From assembly GCF_021582875.1 (NCBI RefSeq), contig NZ_CP091138.1, forward strand, positions 1,240,001-1,304,000: a stretch of DNA of 64,000 bases, read 5' to 3'. This document shows positions 35,297-45,588 of the stretch, in pieces. The translations under genes and the position numbers were made by a program. This stretch comes from Microbacterium sp. KUDC0406. GTDB taxonomy: Bacteria > Actinomycetota > Actinomycetes > Actinomycetales > Microbacteriaceae. Position 1 is the stretch's first letter, and every line of letters begins with the position of its first letter. The notes beneath the pieces are model-generated. The model saw only the letters and a list, made by a program, of their open reading frames with translations. It ran no database searches and was not told the DNA's origin.

Positions 35297-38200
35297 TCAG
35301 GCGGATGCCGCGGCACGGTCGCCCACGCGCTGGCCGACCACCGCCGAGACGCCGTCCTGCCGCATCGAGACGCCGTAGAGGGCGTCGGCGATCTCCATGG
35401 TGCGCTTCTGGTGCGTGATCACGAGCAGCTGCGAACTCTCGCGCAGCTGCTCGAACACCGTCAGCAGCCGTCCGAGATTGGCGTCGTCGAGCGCCGCCTC
35501 CACCTCGTCGAGGATGTAGAACGGGCTCGGCCGGGCCTTGAAGATCGCCACCAGCAGCGCCACGGCCGCCAGCGAGCGCTCCCCGCCGGAGAGCAGCGAG
35601 AGCCGCTCGATCTTCTTGCCGACCGGGCGCACCGCGACCTCGATGCCGGTGGTCAGCATGTCGTCCGGATTCGTCAGCGAGATGCTGCCGGCGCCGCCGG
35701 GGAACAGGAGCGGGAACACCTCTGTGAACGCCTGCTTCGTGTCCTCGAACGCGGCCGCGAAGATCGTCTGCATCCTCTCGTCGAGTTCCGCGATGATGGT
35801 CAGCAGATCCTGCCGCGTCCTGGTCAGATCGGAGAGCTGCTCGGTGAGGAACGCGTGCCGCTGCTCCAGCGCGGCGAACTCCTCGAGCGCCAGCGGGTTG
35901 ACCCGGCCGAGCTGTGCGAGCTTGCGCTCCGCGTCCTTCAGCCGGCGCTCCTGGATGCGGCGATCGAACGGGATCGCGGCGTCCTCGTCCTGGTCCTCTG
36001 CACCTGGTTCACGAGGAACCGGCTGGTCCGGACCATATTCCGCAACGAGAATGTCTTCGTCGAGAGCCAGCTCGGACGACACCCGCTCCAGAAGGCTGCT
36101 CAGGTGAAGCTTCTTCTCGTGGATCTGCAGCTCGAGACCGTGCACGCTCTCGGTGAGACCGGCGAGGCGCTCGCGCAGCGAGCCCTCCTGAGCGCGCAGC
36201 GCGGTGAGCTCCTCGTTCTGCGCCGAGCGCTCGGCCTCGGCCGCGGCCAGTGACATCCGCGCCTCGGTGACGGATCGATCGATCGAGTCCAGCACCCTCG
36301 GAAGCTCATCGGCCACGCCGCTCGCGGCCTCGCGCTGGGCACGACGGATGACGGCACGACGAGCGGCGTCCTCGGCCGCGGCGCGTTCCGCCTCGCGCTG
36401 GCGCTCGAGAGTCGCGACCCGTGTCTGTGCCGCCCGCACACGCTCGCGGAGCGTCTCGATCTCGAGGCGCGCCCTGACCTCGTTCTCGCGAGCCGTCTCG
36501 AGCGACTCGAGCAGTCCGTCGCGTGCGGAGGCGTCGAGCACGGGCCGTGGCTCGCCCTCGGCACCCTCGAGCTCCGCCCTCGCCCTCGCGGTCGCGGTCT
36601 CCGCGTCCGCGACCGGCGGACTGCGCCTGCCCGAACCCGGACTCCAGCCGCTCGCACTCCGCGACGGCTGCCTCGTGGCGCACGGTCACGCGGTTCAGAT
36701 GCTCGGCGTGCGTCGCCAGCGCGGCGTCGTGCTGGCGCAGCCGCTGCAGCGCCTCCCGGGCCTCACGCCTGGTCGTCTCGACTCGTTCAGTCGCCTCGGC
36801 GCGCTCCGCGCGCAGGGCGTCGACCGTGCGGCGGACCTCGTCCAGCCGTTCCGTCGCGGCGTCCCGCTCGGCGGCGAGTTCCAGTCTGGAGCGCTCTCCC
36901 GAGCCCGCCCGCAGGGTGTGTGCGGTGAGCACCTCGCCGTCGCGGGTGACGATCGTCGTCGTGTCGTCATCGAGCGCATCCAGGGCCGCCCGTGCGATCC
37001 GTGCGGTATCGAGGTCGTCCGCGATGAGTACGTGCGCGAGGATGCCGAGCACACCGGGAGGCGCCGTCGCCACCTCGGCGGCCGGCACGGCCCCCGAGAC
37101 GGCCGGCGCCGCTCCCGCTGCGGACGTCGCTGCGATCACGATGTCGATCGCACCGCGTCCCTGAGCTCGCGGGACGAGCGCGAACGCGTCGTCCGCAGCA
37201 TCCACCAGCACGCCCTCGGCGAGCGGGCCGAGCACCGCGGAGATGGCGGCCTCGAATCCGACCTTCACCTGCACGGCGTCGCCGACGAGCCCCTGCAGCC
37301 CGGGCGCGCCCTCTGCCACGAGATCGGCTGCGCCGCCCGAGAATGAGAGCGCGCTCGTCAGCGCCGCCGCCTTCGCCGTCAGCGCGTCCGCCTCGCGTTC
37401 CGCTTCGTGCAGGCTCTCGCGCAGCCGGTCGCGCTCCGTCTCGGCGGCCGCCGCGCTCTGCTGCGCGGTCTCGTAGGCCGCCGCGTGCTCCGCGGCGGAG
37501 CCCTCCGGCGCCTCGCCCTCCTCGAAGGCTTCGAGGGCCTCGGCGGCCTCACGACGACGGGTCTGCGCGGCCTCCAGCGCGTTCTCCTGGCGCAGCACCG
37601 CGCCGCGGACCGCGGCGAGGGCGGATGCCGTCGGCATCCGCGTTCCCGCGCAACGTGTTCAGCCTCATGTCGTATGCCGACACGAGCGCGCTCTGCTCGG
37701 CGATGTCCACGTCGAGCGTGTCGAGCTCGCCTCGGGCGAGCACGACCTCGCGGCTCGCGGCTGCCGCGGCATCCTGCGCGTCGCCGAGTCCCTCCGAGAT
37801 GCGGGTGATCTCGTCCGCTGCCTCATCGATGGTGTCCTGCGTGACCGTGATCGCCGTCACCGCGTCGTCATCCTCACTGCCCAGCAGCGCGAGACGCTGG
37901 TTCGCGAGCGTGAAGAGCCCGCGCATGCGCTCCTGCACCTGCTCCAGGCCGAAGGCCACCCGCCGCGCCTCGTCGACGGCGGCGGAGTTCTGCTCGGCCT
38001 CCAGCCGGATGATGCCGGCGTGCACAGCGTCGACCTGTTCCGAGAGCACGAGGCGCTCCGTGTGGCGCTCGTTCTCGGTGCGCGTGTGATCGGCGAGCGT
38101 GGTGCGCAGCGCGACGACGTCGTCGGCGAACAGCCGGGCCTTCGCGTCGCGCACGACAGCGGCGATGGTCTGCGCCTCTCGCGCGATCTCGGCCTGCCGG

Positions 38201-38817
38201 CCCAGCGGCTTCAGCTGCCGACGGATCTCACCGGCGAGATCGCTGAGCCGGGTGAGGTTCGTCTCCATGGCATCGAGCTTGCGGAGCGTCTTCTCCTTGC
38301 GCCGCCGGTGCTTGAGGATGCCGGCGGCCTCCTCGATGAACCCTCGTCGGTCCTCGGGAGAGGCCTGCAGCACGGTGTCCAGCCGGCCCTGGCCGACGAT
38401 CACATGCATCTCGCGGCCCAGCCCGGAATCGCTGAGCAGCTCCTGGACGTCGAGCAGACGGCATCCGGTGCCGTTGATCGCGTACTCGCTGGAGCCGTTG
38501 CGGAACAGCGTTCGGCTTATCGTGACCTCGGCGTACTCGATCGGGAGTGCGCCGTCGGCGTTGTCGATCGTGAGCTGCACCTCCGCGCGGCCGAGCGGGC
38601 CGCGGGTCGACGTGCCGGCGAAGATGACGTCCTCCATCTTGCCGCCGCGCAGCGTCTTCGCGCCCTGCTCCCCCATCACCCAGGCGAGAGCGTCCACGAC
38701 GTTGGACTTGCCCGACCCGTTCGGGCCGACGATGCAGGTGACCCCTGGCTCGAACACGAACGTCGTCGGCTGGGCGAACGACTTGAAGCCCTTGAGCGTG
38801 AGGCTCTTCAGATGCAT
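35297..38817 (-). CDS. smc: Chromosome segregation ATPase SMC (two frameshifts in this record)
   Basis: SMC compacts and separates chromosomes with ScpA and ScpB. The N-terminal part [20 protein letters not shown] has Walker [15 protein letters not shown]; long coiled coils flank a hinge ([20 protein letters not shown]). The C-terminal head has the signature [20 protein letters not shown] and Walker [15 protein letters not shown]. Two single-base insertions break the frame. One is in the hairpin 37621-37641 and one at CCGGCGG (36613-36619), where CCGCGG gives [14 protein letters not shown]. Corrected length is 1172 residues. Start ATG 38817 matches the family. Confidence 0.94.
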
Positions 38818-38944
38818 GCCGGGGCTTTCGGGGTCGAGGGGATCACGCCCATACGCTACCGGAATCCCGCGGCTCTTCAGGGGATTCCGCGCCGACGGGC
38901 AGCCTATCCGCCGAACGCGACACGCCGAGGACACACCCGGATGC

Positions 38945-38974
38945 TTGACTCGGCTGTGAACTTCCCGCTAGCGT
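38945..38974 (+). promoter_or_regulatory. Strong promoter for the 34-residue peptide transcript
   Basis: TTGACT (38945-38950) and TAGCGT (38969-38974) are spaced 18 bases. This is one of the best -35/-10 pairs in the window. Transcription would start near 38981, about 28 bases before the peptide ATG. Confidence 0.75.
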
Positions 38975-39008
38975 GACTCACCGATCGCTTGAAGGAAAGG
39001 AGAGACCG

Positions 39009-39113
39009 ATGATGATCACGAAGTTCGACGCCCGCCTCAATGGCCCAGCCGTGCGTTCGTTCGCATGCTTCGCGCACTCGGTTTCTCCCGTCGGAGCCAC
39101 CGGGCTGAGTTAA
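39009..39113 (+). CDS. 34-residue peptide of unknown function (leader or peptide product)
   Basis: This short frame begins with two ATG codons (39009 and 39012) after an excellent ribosome-binding site, AAGGAAAGGAG, and a strong promoter. The peptide begins MMITKFDARLNGPAVRSFAC, then continues FAHSVSPVGATGLS and stops at TAA. It has one Cys and no membrane segment. Promoter, ribosome-binding site and position at the head of the transcript argue that it is real. It could be a regulatory leader peptide, a secreted or modified peptide, or a small protein. The next 265 bases hold no frame I can support. Confidence 0.6.
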   Translation: MMITKFDARLNGPAVRSFACFAHSVSPVGATGLS

Positions 39114-39139
39114 CAGGCGCCCCGCCCTCCTCGATCCTC

Positions 39140-39157
39140 CCGGCACCTCGGTGCCGG
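39140..39157 (+). promoter_or_regulatory. Hairpin between peptide gene and the next gene
   Basis: CCGGCACC and GGTGCCGG form a perfect 8-bp stem with a 2-base centre, 26 bases after the peptide stop codon. It could attenuate transcription into the downstream genes. The remainder of 39158-39378 shows only short stems such as ACTGATACCAGT. Confidence 0.4.
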
Positions 39158-39378
39158 TCTTCGATCGCCGCGTCCCTGTCGTCGTACTGATACCAGTCGC
39201 ACTGACACCACAGGTCTGACGCCTCCCGCGCATCTCGCCGACCATCGGCAGCGCACCCCCGGCATCCGTCGGCCGCCCCGGCCCGCAGACCGCCGTCCTC
39301 CGTGGATCCGTCCGCCGCTGAGTGCGCGACGACCGCCCCAGATCGTCCTGTCGATCGACCTTTAAGGAATCAACCATC

Positions 39379-39669
39379 GTGAACACCTCATTGCTCACCC
39401 CCGGCACCCTGCAGCGACAGGGACACCCGCCGGATACCGAGGATCGTCAGATCCTCACCATCCCCGACGCCGACCAGCGTCAGCACCTCACCCCGGCCGA
39501 CCGCCTGAGGCTGGCCCTCGGCCTGTGGCTGCTGGAACGGACCCTGCGCTCCGACGACGACATCGTCGGCGAGCAGGAACAGCGAGAGCAGATCACGCTC
39601 GAGCGCAGCCGACCGACCATCGCAGACGCCCAGGCGCCCATCTACGACCTGCAGCTCCGGCTGCGCTGA
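39379..39669 (+). CDS. Small protein of 96 residues, unknown function
   Basis: The product starts (V/M)NTSLLTPGTLQRQG and contains LTPADRLRLALGLWLLERTL, an amphipathic or weakly hydrophobic helix. A polar tail with EQEQREQITLERSRP follows. Similar small proteins with a DRLxLxLGLxLL stretch are frequent in Microbacteriaceae but have no assigned role. The GTG at 39379 is preceded by AAGGAATC. It is 12 bases upstream of the first GNAT gene, so probably co-expressed. Confidence 0.65.
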   Translation: MNTSLLTPGTLQRQGHPPDTEDRQILTIPDADQRQHLTPADRLRLALGLWLLERTLRSDDDIVGEQEQREQITLERSRPTIADAQAPIYDLQLRLR

Positions 39670-39681
39670 GACGAGATCACC

Positions 39682-40791
39682 ATGACCGTCACTCCCCCTG
39701 TGCACGCGCTCCCCGCCGGCGCGACCCTGCGTCCGCTCGTTCTCCCCGAACGGGCGGACGCGGGGCCGACCCCGCTGATCCGCGAGTACGCGGAGGCGCG
39801 GAACCGGAACATCCTCGAGAGCACCGGTCGCGACGACGACGCCCTCAGCGCGGAGTCGCTGCTGCCGATGCTGCGCAGCACCCCCGACCGGATCCGCCGG
39901 CAGTGGTACGTCGAGCAGGACGGCCGGATCGTCGGATGCCGTGCACTCGACGTCCTGCAGGACGACGACGGCCGCACGGCGTTCGTCATCGTCGCCCTGC
40001 TCCAGCGGGCGCAGGGCAGGGGCATCGGACGCCAGGCGTACGCCCATCTGGAGTCGGTCGCGCGAGCGGAAGGCGTGCGCAAGCTCGTGCACTTCGCCGA
40101 GCATCACGACGACGGCTCCGGGCTCGCCCCCGTCCCATCGCCCACCGGATTCGGCTCCGTGCCCGCCGATCGGGCCGCACGCTTCCTGTCCCGCAACGGC
40201 TTCACGCTCGAGACCGTGGAGCGCGGCAGCGAGTTCGCCTGGACCGACGGGAGCCTCACCGAGCTGGAGTCCCGGCGGGCGGACGCCGCCGCCCATGCCT
40301 CCGCCTACCGGCTCGTGCAGTGGATGCTGCCGACACCGGCCGAGTACGTCGACGGCTACGCCTGGATGAAGTCGCGCATGTCGACCGACGTGCCCGAGGG
40401 CGAACTGGGTCTCCCCGAGGAGGCCTGGGACGCCGCCCGCGTCGCGCAGCAGGACGAACGCACCGCCGCGCGTGGCTACCACCAGTTCGTCACAGCCGCT
40501 CAGCACATCGAGACCGGTGAGCTGTGCGCCTTCAACGAGCTCGCCATCGGCCCCGACCCTGCGGGCACCACGCATCAGTACGACACCCTCGTGCTCGCGG
40601 ACCACCGCGGGCACCGTCTCGGGATGCTCGTGAAGACGGCGGGCCTGATCGCCTGGCGCGAGCGCTACCCGGACTCGCACCGTGTCATCACCTACAACTC
40701 GGAGCAGAACCGCCCGATGCTCTCGATCAACGAGGATCTCGGGTTCACCGCCTTCGCCTACGAGGGCGCCTGGAAGAAGGAACTCACATGA
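39682..40791 (+). CDS. Tandem GNAT-domain N-acetyltransferase (copy 1)
   Basis: The 369-residue protein has two GNAT-like domains. The first carries the acetyl-CoA motif LLQRAQGRGIGRQAYAHLES (about residues 109-128). The second carries DTLVLADHRGHRLGMLVKTA and the final TYNSEQNRPMLSINEDLGF, resembling the C-terminal half of mycothiol synthase-like enzymes. Substrate unknown. It shares its plan and many motifs with the next gene, an evident tandem duplication, and overlaps it by four bases. Confidence 0.85.
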   Translation: MTVTPPVHALPAGATLRPLVLPERADAGPTPLIREYAEARNRNILESTGRDDDALSAESLLPMLRSTPDRIRRQWYVEQDGRIVGCRALDVLQDDDGRTAFVIVALLQRAQGRGIGRQAYAHLESVARAEGVRKLVHFAEHHDDGSGLAPVPSPTGFGSVPADRAARFLSRNGFTLETVERGSEFAWTDGSLTELESRRADAAAHASAYRLVQWMLPTPAEYVDGYAWMKSRMSTDVPEGELGLPEEAWDAARVAQQDERTAARGYHQFVTAAQHIETGELCAFNELAIGPDPAGTTHQYDTLVLADHRGHRLGMLVKTAGLIAWRERYPDSHRVITYNSEQNRPMLSINEDLGFTAFAYEGAWKKELT

Positions 40792-41864
40792 GCACAGCGC
40801 TCGCCATCGAACAACTCGCGCTTCCGGCATCCGCCGACGGGCCCGACGCGGCCGATCTCATCGCGCTGACCGAGCTGAACAACGCGATCTGCCGCGAGGA
40901 CGCAGACCTCGCCGACCTCGACTTCACTCCCGCCGAGATGCTGTCCGGTCTGCGCGACGACGCGGACCGCGCGCATCGGGCCTACGTGATCCGCGAGGGA
41001 GGGCGCCTCGTCGGCGCCTGCATTCTCAACTACGGCCTCGCCGAGCCCACGGCCGTCGACTTCGACCTGATGGTGCTCGCAGCCGACCGCGGACACGGCG
41101 TCGAGGACGCCCTGCTCGCCCGCATCGAGGAGGAGACCAGGTCGCTCGGGCGCACCGTCATGCAGGCCTGGACGCTCCACCGTGGCAGGACATCCGGCCC
41201 GACGATCGTGCCGGCGACGGACTGGGGCGTCGTCGAGCGCACGCCCCTGTCCGATCAGTTCCTCACGAACGGGTTCGTCCTCGAGCAGGTCGAGCGCAAC
41301 AGCACCTTCGACCTGCGCGGTCCGGTCGATACCGTGCAGCACCGGCTCGACGAGTCTCTCGCCGCCGCAGGGCCGGACTACCGCCTCGTGGAGTGGACGA
41401 TCCCGACGCCGCCCGAGCTGCGTGAGGGCTACGCCTGGGCGCTGTCGCGGATGTCGACGGACGCCCCGTCGGCGGCTCTCGAGATCGACGAGGAGAAGTG
41501 GGATGCGGGACGCGTCGAACGCCGGGAGAAGCGGATCCTCGACGGTGGTCAGACGATGTCGGTGTCGGCGGTGCTGCACGTGCCCACCGGCCGCCTCGCC
41601 GCCTTCAACGAGCTCGTCATCGGAACAGAGCCCGACGATGTGACACATCAGTACAGCACCCTCGTCCTGAGGGAGCACCGCGGTCATCGCCTGGGGATGC
41701 TCGTCAAGTGCGCGAACATCCTGCGCTGGCGCGGGATCGCGCCCCGGTCGCCGAAGATCAGCACGTTCAACGCCGAGGAGAACCGGCCCATGCTCGACAT
41801 CAACGAGGCGATCGGCTTCGCGCCTGTCTCGTACGCCGGGGTCTGGCAGAAGAAGCTGGTCTGA
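40788..41864 (+). CDS. Tandem GNAT-domain N-acetyltransferase (copy 2)
   Basis: The 358-residue paralogue of the preceding gene starts MSTALAIEQLALPASADG. Its N-terminal GNAT motif is weak (VLAADRGHGVEDALLARIEE), suggesting that domain has lost catalysis. The C-terminal domain is intact (STLVLREHRGHRLGMLVKCA, TFNAEENRPMLDINEAIGF). The ATG overlaps the previous stop as ATGA. A perfect 15-bp hairpin follows the stop and probably ends the operon that began at 38945. Confidence 0.85.
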   Translation: MSTALAIEQLALPASADGPDAADLIALTELNNAICREDADLADLDFTPAEMLSGLRDDADRAHRAYVIREGGRLVGACILNYGLAEPTAVDFDLMVLAADRGHGVEDALLARIEEETRSLGRTVMQAWTLHRGRTSGPTIVPATDWGVVERTPLSDQFLTNGFVLEQVERNSTFDLRGPVDTVQHRLDESLAAAGPDYRLVEWTIPTPPELREGYAWALSRMSTDAPSAALEIDEEKWDAGRVERREKRILDGGQTMSVSAVLHVPTGRLAAFNELVIGTEPDDVTHQYSTLVLREHRGHRLGMLVKCANILRWRGIAPRSPKISTFNAEENRPMLDINEAIGFAPVSYAGVWQKKLV

Positions 41865-41876
41865 CGACCGGTCATC

Positions 41877-41914
41877 CCAGCGGATGATCCCTCGTGTGCG
41901 GGATCATCCGCTGG
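41877..41914 (+). terminator. Strong hairpin terminator after the GNAT pair
   Basis: CCAGCGGATGATCCC and GGGATCATCCGCTGG form a perfect 15-bp stem with an 8-base loop, 13 bases after the stop codon. No U tract follows. It separates the GNAT operon from the ABC genes. Confidence 0.85.
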
Positions 41915-41953
41915 GCCGACGATTGTCATGCACGATCCGCGGATGCTGGAATC

Positions 41954-42649
41954 ATGACCGCACCGATCCTGCACGCGAACGCCCTCCAGAAGTCCTATGG
42001 CCCCACCCGCGCCCTCGCCGGCGTCGATATCGCCGTGGACCGCGGCGAGTCCGTCGCGATCATGGGCGCCTCGGGGTCGGGCAAGACGACGCTGCTGCAC
42101 GTGCTCGCCGGGATCATCACCCCCGACAGCGGCTCCGTGCGCTTCACGCCGTCATCGGGCGAGACGATCGAGGTGACCGCGCTCGGCGAGTCCGCACGGT
42201 CCAGGCTGCGTCGCGAGCGGTTCGGCTTCGTCTTCCAGCAGGGCCTGCTGATCCCGGAGCTCACGGCGATCGAGAACGTCGCACTCGCTCTCATGATCAA
42301 TGGGACGAAGCGCTCCGACGCACTGCCGCACGCCGCGGCCTGGCTGCAGTCCCTGGGACTCTCCGGCATGGAGGACCGCCGCATCGGCGAGCTCTCCGGT
42401 GGTCAGGCGCAGCGCGTCGCCATCGCCCGCTCCCAGGTCACCGGTGCCGAGCTGATCTTCGCCGACGAGCCCACCGGCGCACTCGATTCCCGCACCTCGT
42501 CCGAGGTGATGGACGCGCTGCTGTGGTCGACCACCGGACAGGGCCGCACGCTGGTCGTGGTCACGCACGACCCCGGTGTGGCCGCCCGCTGCTCGCGCAC
42601 GGTCGCGATGCGCGACGGCAGGATCGTGCCGGCGGAGGTGTCGGCGTGA
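41954..42649 (+). CDS. ABC transporter ATP-binding protein (LolD/MacB type)
   Basis: The 231-residue ATPase has Walker A GASGSGKTTLLHVLAG, Q-loop FGFVFQQGLLIPELT, signature LSGGQAQRVAIARS, Walker B LIFADEPTGALDS and the switch His in VVVTHDPGVAA. The TGALDS and LIPELTAIENVAL features mark the MacB/LolD/BceA group, which works with FtsX-type permeases in export or in resistance to peptides. The permease GTG overlaps its stop. Confidence 0.93.
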   Translation: MTAPILHANALQKSYGPTRALAGVDIAVDRGESVAIMGASGSGKTTLLHVLAGIITPDSGSVRFTPSSGETIEVTALGESARSRLRRERFGFVFQQGLLIPELTAIENVALALMINGTKRSDALPHAAAWLQSLGLSGMEDRRIGELSGGQAQRVAIARSQVTGAELIFADEPTGALDSRTSSEVMDALLWSTTGQGRTLVVVTHDPGVAARCSRTVAMRDGRIVPAEVSA

Positions 42650-43972
42650 ACGCCGGAGTACTGCGCATGCTGATGCGCCCCGCGCCGGGATCACTCGGCG
42701 TGATCGCGATCCCCGCCGTCGCCTTCGGGATCGTCACGGCGCTCGTGCTCACCGTGCTCGGTGGCGCGCAGTCGTTCTGGACATGGGACGACGACTTCGG
42801 CTTCATCTACCAGGGGCTCGCCGCGATCGCCCTGGTGCTCCTCGTGGTGCCGATGATGACGCTCGGGGGCGCCGCCGGCACGGCTGTCCGCCCGGCGGCG
42901 CGACGAGCGCCTGTCGACGCTGCGCCTGCTCGGGGTGACGCCCGCGGGCGTCTCGTTCGCGACCGTCGTCGAGTCCGCGGTGATCGCCGCGGTCGGGGCG
43001 ATCGGCGGCATCCTGCTGTATCTCGCGATCACCCCTCTGATCGGGATGATCCCGTTCCGCGGATCCGCCCTCGGCGTGCTCGCGGTGATCCTTCCTGCCT
43101 GGCAGATCCTCGCCGTGTTCGGTGGGGTCGTCCTGCTTGCGGTCGTCAGCGCCGCGGTCGGCCTGCGCCGGGTGAACATCTCGCCGCTCGGCGTGCGGAT
43201 GCGTGCCGATGCTCCCCGGATGGGCGCGATGCGCGCCGTCGTCGTCGTGCTGGTGGTCATCGCCGGTTTCGTCGCAGTGAAGCTCCTGCCGATGATCGCG
43301 GGCGCCGTGTACCTCATCGGGGGTCTCGCCGCCGTGTTCGGGATCGTGCTCGCCGTCCTGAACCTCCTCGGCCCGTGGGTTCTGGGCGTGCGCGCCCGCC
43401 GGCAGCTGCGGAAGGCCGAGACTCCCGAGCGCATGCTCGCCGCCCGCATGGTGCTGGACGCGCCGAAGGCCGCCTGGCGTCAGGTCAGCGGCATCGCGAT
43501 GGCGAGCTTCATGGCGGTCTTCGCCGGCACCGGCGTCGCGCTGATGGACGTGATGGGCACGGACGACGCCAGGCCGGAGGATCTCGCCCTCGTCACCGAC
43601 ATGCGCACCGGGCTCATCATCACGCTGATCGGGTCGTTCCTCATGGTCGCGGCATCGGTCGGTGTGAACCAGGCATCCGCGATCGCAGATCAACGCGACC
43701 TGCACGCGAGCCTGCACCGGCTCGGCGTGCCGCTGGAGACGGTGGACACCGCCCGCACGCGCGCCATCATGTCACCGCTGATGGTCACCGCGATCGGCTC
43801 TGCGCTCTGCGCCGCGATCATGATCTTCCCTCTCCTCGGGATCACGCTGATCGTCGCGCCGCTGTCCCTGGTGACCATCGCGAGCGTGCTCGCCATCGGG
43901 ATCCTCACCGTGTGGGCGGCGACCCGGGTGACGAGGCTGCTGCTGGCGAAGTCGTTCGTCCTTGCTGCGTGA
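42646..43972 (+). CDS. FtsX-like ABC permease (frameshifted in this record)
   Basis: The 441-residue membrane protein has about eight to ten hydrophobic segments, for example LGVIAIPAVAFGIVTALVLT, GLAAIALVLLVVPMMTLGGA and VLAIGILTVWAATRVTRLLL. It has FtsX-type features such as DERLSTLRLLGVTPAGVSFA, just before a membrane segment. The frame shifts at CCGGCGG (42892-42898); CCGCGG restores TAVRPRRDERLSTLRLLG. It is coupled to the ATPase. Its substrate is unknown; peptide or antibiotic export is possible for the group. Confidence 0.88.
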
Positions 43973-43978
43973 TCGGGC

Positions 43979-44871
43979 TCAGGGCCGGCGCTGACACCTC
44001 GGGCAGAAATGGCTCGAGCGGTTCATGAACGCCTCGCGGAGGATCGGCGTACCGCACCGCGGGCACGCCGATCCCCGCGGCCGTACGCGTTCAGCGAGTG
44101 CGCAAAATAACCGGCCTGCCCGTTCACATTGACGTACTGGGCGTCGAAGCTCGTCCCGCCCTCGGCGAGGGCCTTCTCGAGCACGAGACGCACCTCGCCG
44201 AGCAGGCGCCGCAGTGCCAGCGCCGAGAGCGCGCGTCCCTCGGTCTCAGGATGGATGCGCGCGGCCCAGAGCGACTCGTCCGCGTAGATGTTGCCGATGC
44301 CGCTGATGAGGCTCTGATCGAGCAGGATGCGCTTGATCGCGCTCGACCTCCGCCCGACCGCGGCGATGAAGGCGGCGTCGTCGAAAGCGGGGTCGAGTGC
44401 GTCTCTGGCGATGTGCGCGACCTGCGACGGCACCAGCGGAAGGTCGCTGCCCAGCCCCGCGGCACGGGCATCCGGGGTGTCCAGCAGCTCGTCGACGGCG
44501 AGCGATCCGAAGGTGCGCTGGTCCGAGAAGACCACGGCCAGACGGCCGTGCGCAGGATGCTCGATGTGCAGCCGCACGCGCTCGTGGCGCTCCGGCGCGG
44601 CATCCGGCGTGCGCAGCAGCATCTGCCCGCTCATCCCGAGATGTGCCACCAGGGCCTGCCGGCGATCGGCGATCGGCAGCCAGAGGAACTTGCCGCGCCG
44701 CACCGCGGCGACGATGTCCGCACCTTCGAGTTGCGCCACGAAGTCGGCCGCACCGGGAGCGTGGCGCGTCAGTGCACGGTCGTCGAGCACCGAGACGGAC
44801 GTCACGGTCGCGCCGACCACCGCAGGCGCGAGGCCGGCGCGAACGACCTCGACCTCGGGCAGTTCAGGCAT
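43979..44871 (-). CDS. mutM: Formamidopyrimidine-DNA glycosylase (frameshifted in this record)
   Basis: MutM (Fpg) excises 8-oxoguanine and nicks the DNA. The N-terminal catalytic [14 protein letters not shown] (Pro-2, Glu-3), [10 protein letters not shown] and LGMSGQMLL are present, with the H2TH segment ([20 protein letters not shown]). The C-terminal zinc finger (ACPRCGTPI ... [10 protein letters not shown]) is visible only after restoring a fifth C to the run 44073-44076. Corrected length is 297 residues. It starts 9 bases before rnc ends, in the rnc-mutM order. Confidence 0.94.
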
Positions 44872-44879
44872 CGACGTGC

Positions 44880-45572
44880 TCAGGCACGGTCGCTGAGCAG
44901 CCGCCAGGCGCTGAGTGCAGCGGCCATCTCGGCCGTCTTCTTGCTCGTGCCCTCGCCGATCTGCGCGACGTCGCCGACCAGCACCGTGGCGGTGAATCGC
45001 CGGTCGTGGTCCGGCCCTGTGGCCTGCACCGAATAGCTCGGCGGCGTGGCGCCGAGCCGGGCCGCGAGCTCCTGGAGGCTCGTCTTCGGGTCCATCGCGG
45101 CGCCGTACCGCTCCGGGTCGGCGAGAAGCGGCTCGGTGAGTCGCAGCACGAGGGCCGTGGCCTCGTCGGGACCGGCGGAGATGTAGGTGGCCCCGATCAC
45201 CGCCTCCATGGTGTCTGCGAGGATGGAGTCCTTGTCGCGACCGCCGGTCTGCTCCTCACCGCGGCCGAGCAGCAGGTGCTCGCCCAGGCCGATACCCCGA
45301 GCGACCTCGGCGAGGGCAACCGTCGAGACGACGCTCGCACGACGCTTCGCCAGTTCGCCCTCATCGAGCTCGGGATGCGTGGTGAACAGCATCACGGTGA
45401 CGGCGAGGCCCAGCACCGAGTCGCCGAGGAACTCGAGGCGCTCGTTGTGCGGGGAGCCGCCGTGCTCGTACGCGTAGGAGCGGTGCGTGAGCGCGCGCGT
45501 GAGGAGCTGGGGGTCGATGTCGACCCCCAGCGTCTCGCTCAGAGGCGCCGTCCCCCGCACCACCCCGGTCAC
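44880..45572 (-). CDS. rnc: Ribonuclease III
   Basis: RNase III cleaves double-stranded RNA, including rRNA precursors. The 230-residue protein has the signature [20 protein letters not shown] (about residues 43-62), the second acidic cluster [18 protein letters not shown], and a C-terminal dsRNA-binding domain ending [12 protein letters not shown]. The GTG at 45572 is 17 bases after the rpmF stop. It is part of coaD-yceD-rpmF-rnc-mutM. Confidence 0.95.
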   Translation of the reverse strand: MTGVVRGTAPLSETLGVDIDPQLLTRALTHRSYAYEHGGSPHNERLEFLGDSVLGLAVTVMLFTTHPELDEGELAKRRASVVSTVALAEVARGIGLGEHLLLGRGEEQTGGRDKDSILADTMEAVIGATYISAGPDEATALVLRLTEPLLADPERYGAAMDPKTSLQELAARLGATPPSYSVQATGPDHDRRFTATVLVGDVAQIGEGTSKKTAEMAAALSAWRLLSDRA

Positions 45573-45588
45573 GATCTGCCGATCGCGA

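Noticed and set aside
38904..39407. Minus-strand frame of 167 residues over the peptide region
   Set aside because: No ribosome-binding site, low-complexity Arg/Gly composition, and opposite to a strong promoter and peptide frame.
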